Virus record (IMG/VR): IMGVR_UViG_3300037245_001071
Location: 1 to 57,744 of that record
Direction: 5' to 3' (one strand)
Length of the DNA: 57,744 nt
Source of the DNA: a virus
A program made the translations under genes and the position numbers. Below, in pieces: positions 15,530 through 24,300 of this stretch. Under the pieces are notes generated by a model, which saw only the letters and a program-made list of their open reading frames with translations, did not search any database and was not told the DNA's origin. Each line of letters begins with the position of its first letter. Within the stretch, counting starts at the first letter, position 1.

Positions 15530-15997
15530 ATGACACCAGAGGAATTAAAAAAGGAAGCAAATAAAAGGTTAATCGAGCTTGATTTAAGTGTAAATTCTAA
15601 TCAACCAGCAATGAAGTCTATTGTTGTTGATTTAGGGATTGAAATAGAAAGCAATAAAGCAGACGATTTACGAAAAATATTGGCTCCTATAAAAGAATCC
15701 TTAGTGTCGGAAACAAACGAAACGGTTGAAGAAACAGCTGAAGTAGTTGAGGTTGAAGAAACTGAGGAAACAAACGAAACGGTTGAAGAAACAGCTGAAG
15801 TAGTTGAAAAAGTGACCATTCTAAAAGGTAACTTCATAATGACTAAAACCCATTTAAATTGGGGTGCTAATGGTAGGAATCATTTTTACGCTAAGAAAAA
15901 ACCCCTTATCAACGCAAAAGTAATGGGTAAATTCCACGGCACTTTAAAAATCTGGTTAGATAAAGGTTGGATTGAAAAAGGTTCTTACAAAAAATAG
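15530..15997 (+). CDS. Acidic protein with an internal duplication, lambda FI position
   Basis: The N-terminal half is helical (TPEELKKEANKRLIELDL) and resembles a small SAP- or HeH-like domain. The middle is very acidic and contains two copies of TNETVEETAEVVE, caused by a perfect 42-base DNA repeat. The C-terminus (WGANGRNHFYAKKKPLINAK) is basic. In lambda the gene after the capsid is FI, which stimulates packaging and is also acidic, so an FI-like role is possible but unproven. Confidence 0.6.
   Translation: MTPEELKKEANKRLIELDLSVNSNQPAMKSIVVDLGIEIESNKADDLRKILAPIKESLVSETNETVEETAEVVEVEETEETNETVEETAEVVEKVTILKGNFIMTKTHLNWGANGRNHFYAKKKPLINAKVMGKFHGTLKIWLDKGWIEKGSYKK
15709..15807 (+). repeat. 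Perfect 42-bp direct repeat within the coding region
   Basis: Bases 15709-15750 and 15766-15807 are identical and separated by 15 bases. The 57-base period keeps the reading frame, so copy number could change without breaking the gene. Confidence 0.9.
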
Positions 15998-16000
15998 AAA

Positions 16001-16366
16001 ATGGATACAGTAATTAGAGACGACTTTGCGGATTTTAAAAACAATTGTGAATTGTTTAATAGCGATGTAAAGCTTTATAAATCGCAAGGTGGTACTCTAA
16101 TTTACGAAGGAAAAGGTATTTACGATCACAAACCAAACGCAGTTCCAAATGAAGATGGAATGGTGGTATATGATGGACACAAAAGTATATTAACACTAAG
16201 TAAATCAGAATTGACTTTTGTGTCCGGATATGAGGATTTGAAAGCCTATTATGTTGAGATTACGGACAATGACGGGACTTATAATTATTGGATTTCAAGC
16301 TCATCATTAAGCAAGAATGTAGGCAGTATATTTTGTTATTTAAAAGATACAGAGGTAAAATTATAA
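16001..16366 (+). CDS. Head-tail joining (neck) protein, probable
   Basis: A 121-residue beta-rich protein between capsid-region genes and the tail terminator, where neck/adaptor proteins lie in myophages. No diagnostic motif is visible; position and size drive the call. A gap of three bases precedes it and one base follows. Confidence 0.5.
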   Translation: MDTVIRDDFADFKNNCELFNSDVKLYKSQGGTLIYEGKGIYDHKPNAVPNEDGMVVYDGHKSILTLSKSELTFVSGYEDLKAYYVEITDNDGTYNYWISSSSLSKNVGSIFCYLKDTEVKL

Positions 16367-16367
16367 A

Positions 16368-16988
16368 ATGGCTTATTCATCAGTAATAACATATCCGGTT
16401 TACGATTTAAACTCAACTGAATTTTTAGAGGTTGTGCGTGAATTATTGCAAGTTGAAATGTTAAACCAACGCACAGCGCATGGGAAAATATTTTTACCAT
16501 TGGTTGTTAAACCTGATGAATATCTATTAGACAAAGTAGCTGATAAAGAAATTGCCCCGTCATATTGTGCGATTTCTAAAGCTAAAATGGAAAGTTCAGA
16601 TCCAAATTTCCCGAGTCAACAAAACAATATGAATTTTTATATCATAAGCATATTGGCTTTTGGACTTGGAAATCTTAGAAAAATAGCCGATAGTATTTAT
16701 GTTATTCTCAATGATTTGGACGTAAAAACATATTTAAGCCAAGTGGAAAGTGCAAGGGGTGACAGATTAGTTTATAATAAAAACTCTTTACATATATCAA
16801 GCTTATCAACTGAGATTGAAGAAAAAAAGACTTTGAATAGTAAAAATGTTATTTATGGTAATTTGATTTTTCAGGCTCAGATAACAGAAAAAACACAATT
16901 AAACACTTCAACACCTATTCATAGCGTTGTGGTTACAAATAAAATTGGAGAAGATGAAAAGGAGATTATACAAACAAAAACATATTAA
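16368..16988 (+). CDS. Tail terminator/tail completion protein, probable
   Basis: A 206-residue alpha/beta protein directly upstream of the sheath gene, the place of the Mu gp37-like protein or tail terminators that cap the finished tail. The length is somewhat above average for the family. Assignment by position. Confidence 0.5.
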   Translation: MAYSSVITYPVYDLNSTEFLEVVRELLQVEMLNQRTAHGKIFLPLVVKPDEYLLDKVADKEIAPSYCAISKAKMESSDPNFPSQQNNMNFYIISILAFGLGNLRKIADSIYVILNDLDVKTYLSQVESARGDRLVYNKNSLHISSLSTEIEEKKTLNSKNVIYGNLIFQAQITEKTQLNTSTPIHSVVVTNKIGEDEKEIIQTKTY

Positions 16989-16991
16989 AAA

Positions 16992-18497
16992 ATGGCAAAT
17001 TCAGCAGGTCAAATATTAGCAAATTTGCGTGCAAGCGCAAGTGTCTTTAAAGTTGGGTTAGGTTCCGCTCTTGGAGCTTCTCCATTTTTAGAGCAGAAGA
17101 TTGCGGTAATGGTAGAAGCCAATACCGACCAACAATCAGAGGGTGCGCAAGACGGGGGCATGTTAACCCCTATTAATTCTAAAGAAGTAGCTTTAAAATT
17201 TGGCTATGGAAGTTTAGCGCATTTAAGTGCAATTACCCTATTAGATGAATTACAAGTAGGTGTAATAGTTAAATACTTTTTTGTTCCCGAATCAGGAGGT
17301 GGAACTGTTACATCAAGCGTAATGACAGGCACGGGCGCAACTGTAACTAAAACAGGTTCCTTGGTTTTAAGTATAAACGATAAAAAGGTAGTAATAGGAT
17401 TAGTTTTAGGAGATACCTTAGCCGAGGTGTTGGTAAATGTAAAAACAGCTATTAATGCAGAAATTAACTTACCGGTTTTAGTTAGTACAGCAACGCCTAC
17501 TACCGATGTGGATATCGATACTAAATGGAAAGGGCAAAGTTCAGCAGATATTAATGTATCAGTTTTTTCTAACGATTCAGAGGGTATTACATTTGCTATT
17601 GTAAAAACAGATGGTACCGGTGAAGTTATACCAACAGCAGAACTAGCTAAATTCCAAAATGATTGGTATGTTCATATTCTTAATGGATTAGGTGAAGGCA
17701 CGGCAGGTGGTATTTTAGACGCTTACGAAACATTTATTGGAACACCAGCTTTAGGTAGTGGTAAATATGCACCCGCTAACATGACTCCTGCAATTGCATG
17801 GACTTCAACAGTCGAATCAGTACAGGCAACTTTAACGGGTGTTACGGATGCTAGAAAAGATTCTAGTGCAAATTGCTATTTGCCGGTTCCAAATGCTCAG
17901 GATATACCATTTATTAACGCATGTAATGCTGCAGGAGCTTTTGTTAAGCTTTCAAACGGTGATCCAAAACAAGATATATTAGGACTTAAAATACCAAGTT
18001 CAACACCTCCTGATGATGGTGATGTTGGTGGTATAATTGATTTAGGTTTTAGGGATGTGCTAGTTAAGGCTGGTTGCTCTACAGTTAATTATATTGAAGA
18101 TAATTACATAGCTCAGGACATATTAACTACTTACCATCCTTTAGGTGAGACTGATCCTATTTTTGCGACCGTAAGAATCAATATGATTGTATTTAATATA
18201 CTAAACGCTTTCAAGGCTTATAACGCTACTCAGATGGGTAAGACTATTGCACCAAACGCACAAGCAAGTGCAACTGTAACAAGTCCTAAACTATATTTTG
18301 CCGGTGTAATAAATGAGATTATTGTACCATTCGTAAATCTTGGTTATATTGCTGATTTAAAATATGCAGAAGAGCAATTAAGAGTCGAAATAAACGCATC
18401 TAATGCAGGTCGTTTTGATGTATTAAGTCCTAATTTGATTACATCATTATTAAGAATCATTGCAGTAGAAGTTCAAGTAAATAAATTTTATTCTTAA
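16992..18497 (+). CDS. Contractile tail sheath protein (Mu gpL-like)
   Basis: The 501-residue protein has the sheath pattern: an N-terminal arm, a central insertion domain (about 90-220), and a C-terminal core with YIEDNYIAQDILTTYHP, a long helix with FNILNAFKAY, and an end LRIIAVEVQVNKFYS. Sheath subunits contract around the tube to drive DNA injection. The following small gene is the tube, as expected, which makes the phage a myovirus. Confidence 0.85.
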   Translation: MANSAGQILANLRASASVFKVGLGSALGASPFLEQKIAVMVEANTDQQSEGAQDGGMLTPINSKEVALKFGYGSLAHLSAITLLDELQVGVIVKYFFVPESGGGTVTSSVMTGTGATVTKTGSLVLSINDKKVVIGLVLGDTLAEVLVNVKTAINAEINLPVLVSTATPTTDVDIDTKWKGQSSADINVSVFSNDSEGITFAIVKTDGTGEVIPTAELAKFQNDWYVHILNGLGEGTAGGILDAYETFIGTPALGSGKYAPANMTPAIAWTSTVESVQATLTGVTDARKDSSANCYLPVPNAQDIPFINACNAAGAFVKLSNGDPKQDILGLKIPSSTPPDDGDVGGIIDLGFRDVLVKAGCSTVNYIEDNYIAQDILTTYHPLGETDPIFATVRINMIVFNILNAFKAYNATQMGKTIAPNAQASATVTSPKLYFAGVINEIIVPFVNLGYIADLKYAEEQLRVEINASNAGRFDVLSPNLITSLLRIIAVEVQVNKFYS

Positions 18498-18508
18498 AAA
18501 TTATAATT

Positions 18509-18916
18509 ATGGGATTTGCAGCTAGAGAAATAGAATATTTGTTAGTTAAAGCCGCAGAAGGTGATATAATATTCGAAGCAAAAACAGGAGAAGATCCTGA
18601 ATATAAATTGAAGATAGGATCAATTGAAAGCACAGCGGATGGTATGACAAATACCGGACAGTTAATATTAAAACACATGTCCGAGCGTACTTATATATCA
18701 GGAGTATTTGCATATGATGGTGATGCTTTGGATGAATTGCAAACTACCATTGACGATGCAAAAACAAATCCAAATCCAGAAATACCAGTTCATGCAGTAA
18801 TGACAGATGGAACAATATATTCAAATACAGGAATATTTGCGGGTCCAATTGTGGCAGATGGACCAGGTACGGCAACATTGAGATTTGAAAGCGCATTGGA
18901 TTTTGTAGAATCATAA
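18509..18916 (+). CDS. Tail tube protein
   Basis: The 135-residue beta-rich protein directly follows the sheath. Length and beta-sandwich pattern (LKHMSERTYISGVFAYDGDAL, MTDGTIYSNTGIFAGP) fit the inner tube subunit. The gap to the tail chaperone gene (38 bases) is the short repetitive stretch acacataaac. Confidence 0.75.
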   Translation: MGFAAREIEYLLVKAAEGDIIFEAKTGEDPEYKLKIGSIESTADGMTNTGQLILKHMSERTYISGVFAYDGDALDELQTTIDDAKTNPNPEIPVHAVMTDGTIYSNTGIFAGPIVADGPGTATLRFESALDFVES

Positions 18917-18954
18917 AAACACATAAACACATAAACACACAAAACACGGAAAAC

Positions 18955-19524
18955 ATGAATGTAAAAGCAGGTGATTTAAAAAAAACAGAGGGTCCGAAAT
19001 ATGAAGCCCCTGTTAAGTCGGTTATTAAAAAGAAAACCGATAGTGAAATTTATCTGGAAAATTGCGATGAGGAACAAGCTGAAATATTTAACGATATTAA
19101 AGCTATCCTAATGGCAAAAGACAAGGGTAATAAGCACGAGTTTGAAGCCGTCAATAAGGAAAGGTTTGATGATTTCGACCACTTCATTAGATACATTATC
19201 AATAATGTGATTACTATTGAAGAAGATGGCATTAGTGTAAATCTTAGGCAACCACTTGAAAATTCAGATGGTATAGTAATTACTGACAGTATCAAAGTTT
19301 TGTTTGCGCGAAACGAAGCGAGAGAAAAGCAATTTAAGAATAGTGTAAAAACTCTCGAAAAAAACAAAGATTATGATAGTGATATGGGTGCGGCTGTTAT
19401 TGCTGCATCATTTGCTGATGTTGGTAATAAAATGATAAGTGCTAATTTGTTTTATATACTAAAAAATACTAATCCTCAGGATTATACGCTAATCGTAAGG
19501 GTGTACGGGTTTTTTCGTCAGTAA
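18955..19524 (+). CDS. Tail assembly chaperone, short form
   Basis: This 189-residue helical acidic protein lies between tube and tape measure, where the gpG-type chaperones lie. Its last codons run through GGGTTTTTTC, after which a second open frame with no start codon continues for 81 codons. The short form is the product of normal decoding; the frameshifted form is about 268-269 residues. These chaperones coat the tape measure during tail assembly. Confidence 0.8.
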   Translation: MNVKAGDLKKTEGPKYEAPVKSVIKKKTDSEIYLENCDEEQAEIFNDIKAILMAKDKGNKHEFEAVNKERFDDFDHFIRYIINNVITIEEDGISVNLRQPLENSDGIVITDSIKVLFARNEAREKQFKNSVKTLEKNKDYDSDMGAAVIAASFADVGNKMISANLFYILKNTNPQDYTLIVRVYGFFRQ

Positions 19525-19762
19525 TATAAGAGTAGTTGAATTACATGGTAAAAACCATACTTCAATCATAAGCAATTATTACAATATACTTGAAATATAT
19601 AACCAAATTGACCACATAATAGGAGAGGTAATATTTTACAATAAATGGACAATTACACAGGTTAAAAGGTTAGAATTTCAAGATGAGAATTACAAAGGGC
19701 TGTTTTGGTGGTACAATAAAATATTAACCGATATAGCTCAACAAAACAAACAAAATACTTAA
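19499..19762 (+). CDS. Frameshift extension of the tail assembly chaperone (GT-like)
   Basis: This second reading frame has no ATG, and a stop codon (19496-19498) lies just before the slippery site GGGTTTTTTC (19507-19516), so it can only be expressed by frameshifting. The shift from the upstream frame is +1 or -2. Mu-type contractile phages are reported to use -2 at this position, whereas lambda uses -1; the run of six Ts allows tRNA slippage back by two. The product ends with QVKRLEFQDENYKG then LFWWYNK, a pattern common in the T domain. Confidence 0.8.
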   Translation, partial: GCTGFFVSNIRVVELHGKNHTSIISNYYNILEIYNQIDHIIGEVIFYNKWTITQVKRLEFQDENYKGLFWWYNKILTDIAQQNKQNT

Positions 19763-19763
19763 T

Positions 19764-19780
19764 AGCCCTTCGGGGCTTTT
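19764..19780 (+). terminator. Short UUCG-capped hairpin with T-run
   Basis: AGCCC (19764-19768), a TTCG tetraloop, GGGCT (19773-19777) and four Ts. It lies between the chaperone frame and the tape measure start (19786). It is probably a weak terminator or RNA-stability element tuning tape measure level. Confidence 0.55.
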
Positions 19781-19785
19781 ATAAC

Positions 19786-22035
19786 ATGGCAAAAAAAGCA
19801 ACCTTAACAGCAGATATAGTTACACGGGATAAATCAACCGCCAATATTAACAAGATTAATAAGGCAGCTGAACGTATGACTAAAACTGTTGGTAAGGGTT
19901 CTAAAACCGCTGGTGCTGCATTTAGTAGATTTACTTCAAAGGTTAGTTTAGGAGTCAAAAAAGCAACAGTTTCTTTAAATAATCTTAATGCCCGAGTAAA
20001 TAAGGTAGGGCGAAATATTAAAAAATCGCTTGGTACTTTCGGTTTAGCAGTTGGTTTTGCCGCTTTAGCAATGGTAATAGGCAATACTATTAATAAGTTT
20101 GCCGATTTCGAACAGGCTAATGCTTCGCTTTCGTCAGTAATGGCTGATGCTACGGATAAGCAACTAAAAGCTTTAAATGTAGATGCTAAACGCCTTGGAG
20201 CAACTACGGCAAGAACGGCCACGGAAATTGTAGGGCTTCAAGAAAGTCTTGCGCGGCTTGGTTTCGGGGCTTCTGACGTAATAAATATGACTGAATCAAT
20301 AATATCCGGTTCAGTAGCAATGCAAGGGGAATTATCAGAAACAGCAAATTTAGTCGGTGCAATAGTCAAATCATTCGATGCGTTTGAAAGTGTTCACGCA
20401 CCGAGTATAATTGACCAAATGACTGTTGCAACACAGAAAAGTGCATTAAACTTTTCAAAACTAAATACAATGCTTCCTACTGTAGCGGGTGCAGCAAATG
20501 CAGCGGGAATACCTTTTAATAAATTACTTGCATTATTAGGTAAGCTTTCAGATGCTGGTATAGACGCTTCAAGTAGTTCTACGGCATTAAGAAATATTAT
20601 ATTACAAAGCGGAAAGCAGGGTAAAAATTATGAAGAAATATTAGCCGATATTGTAAGCCAACAAGACAAGCTAACAACTTCAATGAATAAATTTGGAGTA
20701 AGGGCAGCGGTTCCAGCTACTATTTTAGCAGGTAAATTAAACGAAACACTTACTTTATCATCGGATATATTGAATAGTACGGGTGCAGCATCGAAAGCAG
20801 CCGCAAAACAACTAGACACATTAAAAGGTTCGTTAACTATTCTAGGTTCAGCCTGGGAAGGATTTGTATTACATTTAGAAGATGGGACCGGTGCTTTTGG
20901 TAGTTTCTTAAAAACATCTGTAAGAGTTGTAACTGAAATACTTTCAATTGCATCTGGTACCGAAAAAGTAAGCGATAAATTAACAGATGCAGAAAAGAGA
21001 ATTAGAAAATTTGCAGAAACTGGTATTAAATTATTAAAGGTTGTTAAATGGCTTGTTATTTCATTTATTGCTTTTAAAGTAGCGGTTTTGGCAGCGGCAG
21101 CGGCTCAAAAAGTAATGCAAGCAGCCATAGCAATAGGACAATTTGTTAAATTTGTTCAAATGATTATTACTATTGCTAAATTTGAAGGAATATGGACGGC
21201 TGCACAATGGGCTTTAAATGCAGCAATGACAGCAAATCCAATAGGGTTAATTGTAGTAGGAATAGGATTATTAATAGCTGGAATAGTATTATTAGTAAAG
21301 AATTTTGATAAAGTTAAAGCTGCAATGCTTAGAACCTGGGAGATAATAGAAAACAATAAATTCATTCAATTACTAATAGCTCCTATTTATCTAACCATAA
21401 AAGCTATTCAGTTACTAGTTAAACATTGGGACAAAATAAAAGGTGCCGTTTTGCGAGTTTGGGAACCAATTAAGAAATTCTTTGGTTTTGTTATTGACGG
21501 ATTCATAAAAATAAAGGACGGAATAAAATCATTCTTTGGAGGTGATGAAGCCAAAATTACAGCAACAGCAACCAAGGAAGTAAAAGTAACAGCCGATTAT
21601 AGCAAAACTGGTTTTCAATCACAATTTTTCAAACAAGGTGAAATTGAGAAAAAAACAGCAGATACTAAAATAGCTGATGCCTTGGATAAAAACACAACTG
21701 CAGTAACAGATAATACTAATTTTGAAAAAGGAAAATGGAAAGGTAAATTCACAACCTCTATTTTAAAAGATGCAAATGTAGGTGGTGGACTAATGACAAA
21801 ACAAATAGCAAATACAGCCATAACCAACGAAAGAAATATAATATCTAATAATGCAGAGAATCTAGTCGAACAAAAAAGTATAACCAATACAAATAATAAT
21901 TTTAGAGGCGATAAAAACGAACCAACTGGTAAAAACGAAATAACTATATTTTTGGTAAATAAAACAGAGGGTAAATTTGGTATCGAAGTTGAAGGTACGG
22001 GTGTAAATGTAGTACAAACTGGAAACGATGTTTAA
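19786..22035 (+). CDS. Tail tape measure protein
   Basis: The 749-residue protein has a basic N-terminus, then a TP901-type core (LQESLARLGFGASDVINMTES, GAANAAGIPFNKLLALLGKLS), followed by hydrophobic segments around 415-440 and 480-500 (PIGLIVVGIGLLIAGIV) likely to enter the membrane during injection. Its length sets tail length. The end overlaps the next gene by 8 bases. Confidence 0.9.
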   Translation: MAKKATLTADIVTRDKSTANINKINKAAERMTKTVGKGSKTAGAAFSRFTSKVSLGVKKATVSLNNLNARVNKVGRNIKKSLGTFGLAVGFAALAMVIGNTINKFADFEQANASLSSVMADATDKQLKALNVDAKRLGATTARTATEIVGLQESLARLGFGASDVINMTESIISGSVAMQGELSETANLVGAIVKSFDAFESVHAPSIIDQMTVATQKSALNFSKLNTMLPTVAGAANAAGIPFNKLLALLGKLSDAGIDASSSSTALRNIILQSGKQGKNYEEILADIVSQQDKLTTSMNKFGVRAAVPATILAGKLNETLTLSSDILNSTGAASKAAAKQLDTLKGSLTILGSAWEGFVLHLEDGTGAFGSFLKTSVRVVTEILSIASGTEKVSDKLTDAEKRIRKFAETGIKLLKVVKWLVISFIAFKVAVLAAAAAQKVMQAAIAIGQFVKFVQMIITIAKFEGIWTAAQWALNAAMTANPIGLIVVGIGLLIAGIVLLVKNFDKVKAAMLRTWEIIENNKFIQLLIAPIYLTIKAIQLLVKHWDKIKGAVLRVWEPIKKFFGFVIDGFIKIKDGIKSFFGGDEAKITATATKEVKVTADYSKTGFQSQFFKQGEIEKKTADTKIADALDKNTTAVTDNTNFEKGKWKGKFTTSILKDANVGGGLMTKQIANTAITNERNIISNNAENLVEQKSITNTNNNFRGDKNEPTGKNEITIFLVNKTEGKFGIEVEGTGVNVVQTGNDV

Positions 22036-22459
22036 CTTACAACTAAAAGATACTTTAGATGGTGGTCATTTTTATTTTGATAGAAACGATTATCAAACAG
22101 ATGAGGGTATTTATACAGAATTGTATGTTACTCTTTTTGGTACTTCATCGGCAACTTGGTGGGCAGATGGTGCGTTTGGTACAATTGCGCCAAATGTAAG
22201 CAGCAAAACAGGAATAACAATTAAAAACAACGCCTCTATAAATCAACCCAATTTAAATATCATAAGAAAAACTGTAAACGATGACTTAAAGAGATTCACA
22301 GAAAAAAATCCTAATATTGAAGTAAGCAACGTAGTTATTGCTTATCAAAAAACAAGTCTTTTGATTATTATTGAATTGACAGGATTTAATGAGGCTTTCA
22401 ATTTTATATATCAAAATACTAAAGAAACTTTAGATAGTACGAACTGGCAAATTTATTAA
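22028..22459 (+). CDS. Baseplate wedge protein (Mu gp46-like)
   Basis: The 143-residue protein has the gp46 pattern: YTELYVTLFGTSSATWWADG, then IKNNASINQPNLNIIRKTVNDDLKRF split over two helices, and a C-terminal strand pair. It corresponds to the gp25-like wedge component that starts sheath assembly. Overlaps the tape measure end and is followed after one base by the gp47-like gene. Confidence 0.75.
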   Translation: MFNLQLKDTLDGGHFYFDRNDYQTDEGIYTELYVTLFGTSSATWWADGAFGTIAPNVSSKTGITIKNNASINQPNLNIIRKTVNDDLKRFTEKNPNIEVSNVVIAYQKTSLLIIIELTGFNEAFNFIYQNTKETLDSTNWQIY

Positions 22460-22460
22460 T

Positions 22461-23672
22461 ATGACATTTGACGAATTATACGAGCTTATTATAAATGACT
22501 GGTGCAATCGTTTAGGTATTTCAGTGGATAATGCAGGATTTACAATCATAGCAACATCTAAGGTAATTACAGCGGGATTGTATTTATTAGTTATAATTAT
22601 TGATGGGTTATCTAATAATATTTGGGTAGGTTCCATGCAAGCATCAAAACTTATTGAAGTTGGACAAGATAAAATAGGTAGAGGACCTTTTTTAGCTATT
22701 CAAGGAGAATATACATGTACTACAATAGAAAAAAATGGAGGTGGTGATATTCCTGTAGGCTCAACGTTTACAAAAAATATAAATGGAACTGATTATGTTT
22801 ATGAGTCTCTTGCAACAGTTGCCGGAGGTGATGATATATCAGTAAGAGCATTAACGGCTGGCACAGAAAGCGCATTAGTAGTAAGTGATGTTTTGGTAGC
22901 TCAAAAATCATTAGATTTTGCAGAAAACGAAATAATAGTAAGCGCAATAACTGAAACGCCCGTAGATGCTGAAACAATAGACGAATATAGAGAGGTTGTA
23001 GTAGCATTTGAAAGATTACGATTAGGCCATGGAAATGCAAGTGACTATATAGTATGGGTTGCAAATGTAAATGGATTAAAAACGGGTTATCCATATACTG
23101 CAGATGGTGAAGCAGGAAAGGCTGTTATTTATTGCGAATCTACGGATGAAGAAGTATTAGTTCCTAGTGGTGGTTTAATTGATGATGCTATTGATTCAAT
23201 TAAATATGATTCCAATGGAATTAGTCAACCTCCTGTTGAATTTTTTGAGTTTGTAAACACTTCTTATGTTTTACCTGTTCAAATTACAGGGGTAAAACTA
23301 GAACTTACAAATGGAGATAGTCAACAACAATCATCAATTGAAAGCTTGGTTAGAGAATATTTATTATTAAAAAGACCATTTTTACACACGGTTAATAAAT
23401 TCATACAAACCACAGAAGGTTATAATACTTATGAAAATACAGTAGCATTAGTTGATATTATTCAACTACTAGTTAATGCAGGAATAACATTTGATAGTAT
23501 TGATATGGAAATTGATATATTATTAGGTGCAAGTTATTCGTCAATGAGTAAATATGTAGTAGGTTATAGAGGCGGTTCGGTTTATCCAACAACATTAAGT
23601 CCGTCAAATGATCCTGCTTTAGCATTATATTACGGTGAGTGTCCACGATTAGAAGATGTAACATTTGTATAA
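22461..23672 (+). CDS. Baseplate J-like protein (Mu gp47-like)
   Basis: The 403-residue protein has a baseplate-J layout: ASKLIEVGQDKIGRGPF, a duplicated beta region with GSTFTKNINGTDYVYES, then DEYREVVVAFERLRLGHGNASDY. It forms the wedge ring around the hub. The stop codon overlaps the next start (TAATG). Confidence 0.85.
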   Translation: MTFDELYELIINDWCNRLGISVDNAGFTIIATSKVITAGLYLLVIIIDGLSNNIWVGSMQASKLIEVGQDKIGRGPFLAIQGEYTCTTIEKNGGGDIPVGSTFTKNINGTDYVYESLATVAGGDDISVRALTAGTESALVVSDVLVAQKSLDFAENEIIVSAITETPVDAETIDEYREVVVAFERLRLGHGNASDYIVWVANVNGLKTGYPYTADGEAGKAVIYCESTDEEVLVPSGGLIDDAIDSIKYDSNGISQPPVEFFEFVNTSYVLPVQITGVKLELTNGDSQQQSSIESLVREYLLLKRPFLHTVNKFIQTTEGYNTYENTVALVDIIQLLVNAGITFDSIDMEIDILLGASYSSMSKYVVGYRGGSVYPTTLSPSNDPALALYYGECPRLEDVTFV

Positions 23673-24289
23673 TGGGTGATTGGTATAAATTCATATTAAA
23701 AATAAAGCCAGACGGCAAAGCTTTTAGAAGTATTCTTTTTAGCAAGATATTCCATGAGGTTTTAGCTTATGCGTTTAATTTGGTAAAAGAATATGCTGTC
23801 TTAACTATAAATGATCAAGTTTGGTTTGTTAATGATAATTTTGATCCTGAACCATGGGAAAAGAGGTATGAAATAAATGTACCTGAATTATCATCAATAG
23901 AAGAAAGAAGATTAGTAGTTAAAGGATACATGTTATTTCCACAATCTCAAAATAGACTTTCAAGAGATTATATACAAAGTTCTATAGATGATTCTGGTTT
24001 TGAAAATATATTAATAGAATACAATTCAAGTGGGGACCCTGACGGATTTTTACGAGCTAATGATATAAGTGATGAAAAGTTAACTTTTGCAATGGGACCA
24101 TTATCTTATAATTCATTTAGAGTTTCAGGAAATGTTTCAATAAGCTATTATTACAATGCAATATATTTAATAATGAGCCTTAAACCCTTACAGGTTGCGC
24201 TATATGATACGATGACTATTTACAATGCATTTGCAATTGATAATAGTAATGTTTATTCTATTAACGGTAATGTTTACGCTTTACAATAA
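23672..24289 (+). CDS. Tail protein I-like wedge (Mu gp48-like)
   Basis: The start at 23672 overlaps the gp47 stop codon; a GTG 33 bases upstream is less likely. The 205-residue protein opens DWYKFILKIKPDGKAFR, matching the PxGxAF motif of the gp48/gpI family, and SSIEERRLVVKGYMLFP is typical too. It links the wedge to the fibres. The C-terminus looks like a small beta domain. Confidence 0.75.
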   Translation: MGDWYKFILKIKPDGKAFRSILFSKIFHEVLAYAFNLVKEYAVLTINDQVWFVNDNFDPEPWEKRYEINVPELSSIEERRLVVKGYMLFPQSQNRLSRDYIQSSIDDSGFENILIEYNSSGDPDGFLRANDISDEKLTFAMGPLSYNSFRVSGNVSISYYYNAIYLIMSLKPLQVALYDTMTIYNAFAIDNSNVYSINGNVYALQ

Positions 24290-24300
24290 AATATAAAAAT

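Noticed and set aside
19779-20222. Minus-strand 147-codon frame opposite the tape measure start
   Set aside because: A shadow of an alanine/lysine-rich region; no start context and no domain.
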